NCBI RefSeq assembly: GCF_039631355.1
Contig: NZ_JBDIVF010000002.1
Span: 750,084 to 814,083, forward strand
Reading direction: 5' to 3'
Source of the DNA: Uliginosibacterium paludis
Lineage (GTDB): Bacteria > Pseudomonadota > Gammaproteobacteria > Burkholderiales > Rhodocyclaceae
DNA length: 64,000 nucleotides
In this document: piece after piece, positions 58,932-64,000 of the stretch
How the letters are laid out: every line of letters begins with the position of its first letter
Position numbering within the stretch: the stretch's first letter is position 1
The notes under the pieces: model-generated
Seen by the model: only the letters and a program-made list of their open reading frames with translations
What the model was told of the DNA's origin: nothing
Databases searched by the model: none
Position numbers and translations under genes: made by a program

Positions 58932-61307
58932 ATGCGCGCAGCGCTGCAGAACACGCGTTTCACTCCGGCACCGATGGCCGCCGCCGTCGCCCTCGTCCTT
59001 GCCCTGACAGCAGGTCAGATCACTCCGGCGCACGCCCAGAGCGCCACGCTGGCCGCAGTGGCCTTCAACATTCCGGCTCAGGGGCTGGGCCAGGCGCTCA
59101 ACGAGCTGGCCCGTCAGGCCAATCTGCAGCTCTCCTTCGCGGCGGATCTGGTCGCCGGCAAGACGGCGCCGGCGGTCTCCGGCCAGCTGACCCCGCGTCA
59201 GGCGCTGGATCGCCTGCTGGCGGGCAGCGGTCTGGAAGCCAGTGTGGATGGCAGTGCCGTGCTCGTCAGGAAGCCGCCGCGCACCGCCTCCGAGCCGACC
59301 GAGCTGCCGGCGATGACGGTGACCAGCCTGCGCGAGAACCGCGTCTCGAAGGGCGCGACCGGCCTGCCGATGGAGATCAAGGAGACTCCGCAGTCCATCA
59401 CCACCTTCACCAGCGAAGAAATGCAGGATTACGGCGTGACCGACAGCAACAAGGCGTTGCAGATGGTCACCGGCATCAATGTGGAGCAGTACGAAACCAA
59501 CCGCGCCACCTTCGAGTCGCGCGGCTATGAAATCCAGCTCACGCAGGTCGACGGCCTCGGCATGACCAACAGCTGGGGCACAGTGGTCGGCAAGGAAGAC
59601 ACCTTCCTCTACGACAAGATCGAAGTCATCCGTGGCGCCAACGGCCTGCTCACCGGCGTGGGCAATGCCTCTGGCACGGTGAACTATGTGCGCAAGCGCC
59701 CCACCAACAAGGACCAGGGCGAGTTCCTGCTCGAAGGCGGCTCCTGGGACAAGAAGCGCGTGGCGCTCGACTACAACAAGGTGCTCACCGAAGACGGCAC
59801 CGTGGCCGGCCGCGTCGTGCTGATCCAGCAGGACAAGAACTCCTGGACCCGCAGCCTGAACGATCGCAACACCACGCTCTATGGCGTGGTCGACGCACAG
59901 GTCGGCAGCAGCGGCGTGCTGACCGTGGGTGTGACCGATCAGAACAATCACCAGAAATCGCCGATGTGGGGCTCGCTCACGCTGAACTATCCGGACGGCA
60001 GCCAGGCGAGCTTCGACACCAATGCCTCGACTTCGCAGGACTGGACCTACTGGAACACCAAGTCCACCACCGGCTTTGTCGAATACACCCAGTTCCTCGG
60101 TGACAACTGGGAAGCCAAGTTCACCTACAACAAGCGCCATGCCGAGGAAGAGACCGCACTGCTCTACGCCTACTCGCCTACCACCGGCTCGCTGAACTAT
60201 GACAACACCGGCCTGGTCGGCTGGCCCTATCGCAGCTTCACCACCACCGAGAGCGATCTCTTCGATCTCAACCTCAGTGGCAGCTTCAGCCTGCTGGGTC
60301 GCAAGCACGAGCTGATCACCGGCCTGAGCCATTCCATCGAGAAGGTAGACACCGACACCTGGGCGGTGGATACCAGCGACATGCTGAACCCGCTGCCGGC
60401 CTTCCCGTTCGGCGGCAGCGTCTACAAGGAACCGAAGTGGGGCGAGCGCTCGCCGAGCACCGGCAGCGAGCAGCGCCTGACCCGCCTCTATGGCGCGACC
60501 CGTCTTGCGCTGAGCGACGAGGTGCGCGCGATTCTCGGCATCAATGCAGTGAAGCTCTCGCGCGAAGGCAGCTCGCGCTACGGTTCGGCCACGACCACCA
60601 CCGAGTATCCGGACACCCGCAAGGCCAGCCCCTACTACGGTCTGACCTGGGACATCACCCGCAACCTGCTGGGCTATGTGTCCTACTCCGAGATCTTCCA
60701 GAACCAGGACCAGACCGACATCAATGGCGCCTACCTCGACCCGATGAAGGGCGTGAACCGCGAAGTCGGCGTGAAGGCCGACTGGCTGGACAAGCGCCTG
60801 CTCACCACCGCCTCGGTCTTCAGCGCGAAGCAGGAAGGGCTGGCGACCTATGAGGGCCTGAATGCGGCCGGCAATTATTACTACGTGCCGAAAGACGTGA
60901 AGTCCACCGGCTTCGAGCTCGAAGCCACCGGCAAGCTCGCGCGCGAGACCAATCTCGCGCTGGGCTTCACCCGCCTCAAGCTGACCGGGCCGGATGGCAA
61001 CGACATCTACGAATGGGTGCCGCGCACGCAGGTGAAGGCCCGCTTCGACAGCGCCGTGCCGGGCCTGCCCGAGTTGCGTCTGGGGCTTGCTACCCGCTGG
61101 AATTCCGACGCGAGGAAGACCGGTGGCGCACGTCAGGATGCCTATTTCGTGTCGGACGCCTTCGCCCGCTATCAGATCACGAAGGAGTTGTCCGCCCGGC
61201 TCAACCTGAACAACCTGTTTGACAAGAAGTATGTCACCGGCATCGCCTATGGCGCTGTCTATGGCGAGCCGCGCAGTGCTTACCTGACGCTCGACTACAA
61301 GCTCTGA
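58932..61307 (+). CDS. TonB-dependent ferric siderophore receptor with N-terminal signalling (STN) domain
   Basis: A 791-residue outer-membrane receptor. AGGAG lies eight bases before the ATG. The signal peptide ends PAHAQ-S at about 36. The STN domain (about 38-110) is FNIPAQGLGQALNELARQANLQLSFAADLVAGKTAPAVSGQLTPRQALDRLLAGSGLEA. The plug starts at the TonB-box-like PAMTVTSLRENR. It has TPQSITTFTSEEMQDYGVTD and IEVIRGANGLLTGVGNASGTVNYVRKRPT, typical of FpvA/FhuE-like receptors. The barrel ends YLTLDYKL. It probably imports a hydroxamate-type ferric siderophore. With sigma factor and FecR, it signals to its own transcription. Confidence 0.95.
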   Translation: MRAALQNTRFTPAPMAAAVALVLALTAGQITPAHAQSATLAAVAFNIPAQGLGQALNELARQANLQLSFAADLVAGKTAPAVSGQLTPRQALDRLLAGSGLEASVDGSAVLVRKPPRTASEPTELPAMTVTSLRENRVSKGATGLPMEIKETPQSITTFTSEEMQDYGVTDSNKALQMVTGINVEQYETNRATFESRGYEIQLTQVDGLGMTNSWGTVVGKEDTFLYDKIEVIRGANGLLTGVGNASGTVNYVRKRPTNKDQGEFLLEGGSWDKKRVALDYNKVLTEDGTVAGRVVLIQQDKNSWTRSLNDRNTTLYGVVDAQVGSSGVLTVGVTDQNNHQKSPMWGSLTLNYPDGSQASFDTNASTSQDWTYWNTKSTTGFVEYTQFLGDNWEAKFTYNKRHAEEETALLYAYSPTTGSLNYDNTGLVGWPYRSFTTTESDLFDLNLSGSFSLLGRKHELITGLSHSIEKVDTDTWAVDTSDMLNPLPAFPFGGSVYKEPKWGERSPSTGSEQRLTRLYGATRLALSDEVRAILGINAVKLSREGSSRYGSATTTTEYPDTRKASPYYGLTWDITRNLLGYVSYSEIFQNQDQTDINGAYLDPMKGVNREVGVKADWLDKRLLTTASVFSAKQEGLATYEGLNAAGNYYYVPKDVKSTGFELEATGKLARETNLALGFTRLKLTGPDGNDIYEWVPRTQVKARFDSAVPGLPELRLGLATRWNSDARKTGGARQDAYFVSDAFARYQITKELSARLNLNNLFDKKYVTGIAYGAVYGEPRSAYLTLDYKL

Positions 61308-61334
61308 TTTCCGTCCCTGACGGAAGAGGGCGCA

Positions 61335-61353
61335 CCGGGTTCGAGGAACCCGG
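61335..61353 (+). other. Hairpin in the receptor-DUF3649 gap
   Basis: CCGGGTTC-GAG-GAACCCGG is an 8-bp perfect stem without a T-tract. It may attenuate or stabilise the transcript between the receptor and the downstream membrane proteins. Confidence 0.5.
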
Positions 61354-61446
61354 ACCTGCAGGCCTGTCCGGTTCCGTACCGGGCGGGCCTGTCGCATGAA
61401 ACGCCTGTCGGTTTATGAAAATGGCATCAACAGCAGAGAGAACAAG

Positions 61447-61755
61447 ATGGACCGGACTTCCGTTTTTCCCTTGAAAAGCCTCGACATCCCGCTCCGGGTG
61501 CTGGCTGCAGTGATCGGTGGCTGGGCGGCTTCATGGAGCTTCGTGGCCTTCGCTACGGCGGGCCTTGCTGCGCTCGGCAGCGAGTTCCACGACGCCGAAA
61601 CCGCTTCCCTGATGCTGGGTGTGCTGCTGTTTGGCGGCATCGTCATGTGGGCCTTCGCAGCGCCCAGCACGCTTCGCGTGTGGGCCGTGCTGCTGGGCGG
61701 CTCGCTGCTGTTCAACCTGATCGCGCTTGAGCTGCAGCGCATGATCCTGTCCTGA
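61447..61755 (+). CDS. Small inner-membrane protein, DUF3649-like
   Basis: A 102-residue protein with three hydrophobic segments: VLAAVIGGWAASWSFVAFATAGLAAL, ASLMLGVLLFGGIVMWAFAA and VWAVLLGGSLLFNLIALELQ. The ATG at 61447 with AGAGAG upstream is preferred over one 51 bases earlier. DUF3649 proteins accompany PepSY transmembrane proteins and TonB receptors in ferric siderophore loci, as here. A role in iron release or transport is inferred. Confidence 0.8.
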   Translation: MDRTSVFPLKSLDIPLRVLAAVIGGWAASWSFVAFATAGLAALGSEFHDAETASLMLGVLLFGGIVMWAFAAPSTLRVWAVLLGGSLLFNLIALELQRMILS

Positions 61756-61765
61756 GGAGCGCGCG

Positions 61766-63463
61766 ATGTTCGCCAATTTCCGCCAGTCCATGGCCTGGCT
61801 GCACACCTGGTTCGGCCTCGCCCTCGGCTATGTGCTGATGGTCTGCTTCTTCTTCGGCGCGCTGTCGGTGTTCGACCGCGAGTTCGACCGCTGGGCCCTG
61901 CCCGAAACCCGCTTCGAGCCGCAGCCCATGCCGTCCTTCGACAAGGTGCTGGCGCCGGCTTTCGCCCGCCTGACACCCGATGAAGCCGACTATGCGCTCA
62001 ACATGCCGGCACTGCATGACCCGGCCAGGGGCGCACCGACGCCGCGCCTCGAATTGCCGCCTGACGAGTACTGGGCCTACACCACCCACCGCGATCCGGT
62101 GCTGGCCATTGGTGCCGGCTTCCGGGTGCCGAACCCGAAAGACGAGAGCCTGGAGAACCACATCCACGGCAATGCCACCATCGACCCGCGCAGCGGCGAA
62201 GCGGTGCGCGCCGACCAGCTCAAGATCGGCAGCCAGTGGTTCTTCCCGCTGCATTACAGCCTGAACTGGCAGTGGAAGAATCTCGGCACCTTCATCGTCG
62301 GGCTGGCGGGCATCATCATGCTCGTGGCATTGGTGAGCGGCGTAATCATGCACCGCAAGATCTTCCGCGAGTTCTTTACCTTCCGCCCGCAGAAGCAGAC
62401 CCAGCGCAGCCTGCTGGACCTGCACAACCTCAGCGGCGTGGTGGCGCTGCCCTTCCATTTCTTCTTCGCCTTTACCGGCGTGCTGATCTTCGCCGGCTAC
62501 TACTACTTTCCGGTTTCGCAATTCCAGCTCAAGCCGCTGCATGACCGGCACGAAGTCGTCGAGGCGCGCGAAACCGGTCTGCCGCATCAGCGCGCCGGCG
62601 TGGCGGCACCCCTCGCCTCGGTCGACGCGATGATGGCCGAGGCCAAGCGCCGCTGGGCCGCGCACGACATGGCCGGCGAGATCGGTTTCCTGCAGATTCA
62701 TCATCTGGGGGATGCGAACGGCTATGTGAGCATCTACCGCGCCGGCAGCGATCGCGTGGCGCTGGTGGGCGAGGCCATCCACTTCAAGGCCAGCACCGGC
62801 GAAGTCCTGCGCGAGGAGCCGCCGCGCACGCCGGTCCAGGGGCTCAACGAGTTTCTTACCGGCCTGCACCTGCAGCACTTCGAGCACTGGACGCTGCGCT
62901 GGCTCTATGTGCTGGGCGGACTCGCCGGCTGCGCCTGCATCGCCACCGGCTTCCTGTTCTTCGTCGAGAAACGCAAGGCCGCCCATGCACGTGCCGGCAG
63001 CCAGGGCGCACGCGTTGTCGATGCGCTCGCCGTGGGCTGCGTGACCGGCATGCTGGTCGCCACGCTGGGCATGCTGCTCGCCAACCGCCTGCTGCCCGAA
63101 GCGCTCATCGGCAAGGGCGACTGGGAGCAGCGCATCTTCTGGGGCGTGTGGCTCGCGAGCTTCGCGCATGCTGCGCTGCGCGGCGCGGTAGTCTCGCGCG
63201 GTGGCAGCAACCCGGCCTGGCGCGAGCAGTGTTTCGCCATCGCGGGCCTGGCCGTCGCGGCCGTGCTCGCGAACTGGATCACGACGGGCGACCACCTGCT
63301 GCGCACCCTGATCCTCGAGCCCTACATGGCCGTCGCCGGTGTGGATCTGAGCCTGCTGACCAGTGCCGTGCTGGCCCTCGTCGCTGCGCGCGTGCTTGCC
63401 CGCCGCGCGCAGCGCCAGCGCCTCGTCACGCGGGACCCCGCTGCGGAGGTGGTCCATGCATAG
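61766..63463 (+). CDS. PepSY-associated transmembrane protein (iron-regulated, PiuB-like)
   Basis: A 565-residue inner-membrane protein. It begins FRQSMAWLHTWFGLALGYVLMVCFFFGALSVFDREFDRW, the start of the PepSY_TM family. There are further membrane segments near 185-205 (FIVGLAGIIMLVALVSGVIMH), 225-250 (VVALPFHFFFAFTGVLIFAGYYYFPV), 395-415, 430-450 and 525-545. Conserved His occur in SLNWQW, MHRK, LDLHNLSGVVALPFHFF and HLQHFEHWTLRWLYVLGG. Members may reduce ferric siderophores in the periplasm. The 3' end overlaps the next gene by eight bases. Confidence 0.93.
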   Translation: MFANFRQSMAWLHTWFGLALGYVLMVCFFFGALSVFDREFDRWALPETRFEPQPMPSFDKVLAPAFARLTPDEADYALNMPALHDPARGAPTPRLELPPDEYWAYTTHRDPVLAIGAGFRVPNPKDESLENHIHGNATIDPRSGEAVRADQLKIGSQWFFPLHYSLNWQWKNLGTFIVGLAGIIMLVALVSGVIMHRKIFREFFTFRPQKQTQRSLLDLHNLSGVVALPFHFFFAFTGVLIFAGYYYFPVSQFQLKPLHDRHEVVEARETGLPHQRAGVAAPLASVDAMMAEAKRRWAAHDMAGEIGFLQIHHLGDANGYVSIYRAGSDRVALVGEAIHFKASTGEVLREEPPRTPVQGLNEFLTGLHLQHFEHWTLRWLYVLGGLAGCACIATGFLFFVEKRKAAHARAGSQGARVVDALAVGCVTGMLVATLGMLLANRLLPEALIGKGDWEQRIFWGVWLASFAHAALRGAVVSRGGSNPAWREQCFAIAGLAVAAVLANWITTGDHLLRTLILEPYMAVAGVDLSLLTSAVLALVAARVLARRAQRQRLVTRDPAAEVVHA

Positions 63464-63782
63464 TGCATACTGGCTGTGCCTCGCCGCACTGCTCGCCCTC
63501 ACCGGCATGGTCTGGCTGGCGCTCGCCATGACGGCGCACTGGGATCAGGTCATGAGCCGTCCCGCAGCCCAGGCCGCGCCTTTGCGCCGCCTGCTGCGCA
63601 CCGCCGGCGCACTGAGTCTCGCCCTCTCGGCACTGGCCTGCCTCGCCGCGGACCGCCCCTCGATGGCCATCCTCGTCTGGTTCATGCTGCTCGCCGCCGG
63701 CGCGCTGGCGGTCGCCTTTACCCTCGCCTGGCAGCCCGCCCTGCTGCGCCTCTTCTGCCCGCTGGCCACCACCCGGCGCTGA
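63456..63782 (+). CDS. DUF3325-like small membrane protein
   Basis: A 108-residue protein from the ATG at 63456 (MHSAYWLCL). Three hydrophobic segments: LCLAALLALTGMVWLALAM, LLRTAGALSLALSALACLA and SMAILVWFMLLAAGALAVAFTL. DUF3325 genes end many PepSY_TM/DUF3649 iron-uptake operons, which this matches by order and size. It overlaps the upstream gene by eight bases. A GC-rich stem at 63791-63821 follows but has no T-tract. Confidence 0.82.
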   Translation: MHSAYWLCLAALLALTGMVWLALAMTAHWDQVMSRPAAQAAPLRRLLRTAGALSLALSALACLAADRPSMAILVWFMLLAAGALAVAFTLAWQPALLRLFCPLATTRR

Positions 63783-63918
63783 GCCCCACCCGCATCACGG
63801 CGCCGCGTGCGTCGTGATGCGCCATCCCCTGTGCGTGCCCGCCGCTTCCTGCGCGACGACCCGTCGCCGCACCAGCGAAAAAATGTCTTGCCTCGCACCG
63901 GGCATCGACAACATCCTT

Positions 63919-64000
63919 CCCGACTCCCGACTCCCGACTCCCGACTCCCGACTCCCGACTCCCGACTCCCGACTCCCGACTCCCGACTCCCGACTCCCGA
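63919..64000. repeat. 7-bp tandem repeat CCCGACT running off the window end
   Basis: Exact head-to-tail copies of CCCGACT occupy the last 82 bases, 11.7 units, with no interruption that I can see. The array continues past the window. It lies after the DUF3325-like gene, outside any supported coding sequence. Confidence 0.97.

Noticed and set aside
58917..61397. An 826-codon frame opposite the TonB receptor
   Set aside because: Antisense to the receptor, which has every expected motif.
61712..63529. A 605-codon frame opposite the PepSY transmembrane gene
   Set aside because: Antisense shadow of a real gene with membrane-protein codon bias.
63919..64000. Heptamer array as CRISPR or origin iterons
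   Set aside because: There are no spacers and no replication gene nearby; a simple tandem repeat is the better description.

Overview
The window is 64 kb of GC-rich chromosomal DNA from a betaproteobacterium. The evidence is the gene order yqgE-yqgF-pyrR-pyrB-pyrC', the sulfate-assimilation order (tauE)-cysI-DUF934-cysH-cysD-cysN beside a divergent cysB, a periplasmic HiPIP, and a periplasmic nitrate reductase operon napDAGHBC. Secreted pectate lyases with long polyserine linkers fit a plant-polymer-degrading freshwater or rhizosphere organism, perhaps in or near the Rhodocyclales; the genus is only a guess. I saw no rRNA, tRNA, CRISPR array, insertion sequence, integrase or prophage gene. 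Coding density is high, and most genes sit in short operons separated by intrinsic terminators.

Layout. 1-9.2 kb: 3' end of an RNase G gene, two paralogous PL1 pectate lyases (one secreted, one lipoprotein) with a HAD phosphatase, a GNAT acetyltransferase, a HiPIP and a NnrS membrane protein between them, then a DNA photolyase. 9.3-13.1 kb: yqgE-yqgF-pyrR-pyrB-pyrC', the last a dihydroorotase-like protein lacking its catalytic histidines. 13.1-18.5 kb: a subtilisin-like autotransporter, phosphoglycerate kinase, and a degenerate EAL-HDOD protein. 18.6-25.9 kb: cysB and the assimilatory sulfate-reduction operon. 25.9-28.6 kb: two YbjQ-like proteins with an M48 protease, and a secreted FKBP isomerase. 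28.7-32.8 kb: a 1373-residue sensor kinase with about seven near-repeated PAS units plus an eighth upstream.

32.8-40.5 kb holds small genes: cupin, MTA/SAH nucleosidase, CoA-binding protein, DUF2214 membrane protein, a lipoprotein alpha/beta hydrolase-like protein, periplasmic rhodanese, DUF134 plus a NifX-like protein with a metal-binding tail, DUF2799 lipoprotein, KTSC, a periplasmic protein and a metallo-beta-lactamase-fold protein. 40.6-46.5 kb is napDAGHBC on the minus strand behind a very good FNR-type promoter. 46.7-54.8 kb is an ABC importer operon that also encodes an inositol-monophosphatase-family enzyme and a 2H phosphoesterase. A perfect LacI-type operator precedes it, and a LacI-family regulator and a beta-propeller lactonase-like protein lie nearby. 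54.9-56.9 kb is a hemerythrin-DUF2249-NnrS-like operon with its own FNR/NNR-type box. 57.0-63.8 kb is an iron-uptake locus (ECF sigma, FecR, TonB receptor, three inner-membrane proteins) behind a Fur box. The window ends inside a 7-bp tandem repeat.

How the genes fit together. Nap, two NnrS-type proteins, hemerythrin/DUF2249 and HiPIP point to life at low oxygen with nitrate and to handling of nitrogen oxides. The two FNR-type boxes place two of these units under oxygen or NO control. The ABC-IMPase-2H phosphoesterase operon is the least familiar unit and the best candidate for an undescribed system. I infer that it imports a phosphorylated compound under LacI-family control. Start sites were chosen by Shine-Dalgarno match, ATGA overlaps and family length; all functions come from motif reading, without database searches.
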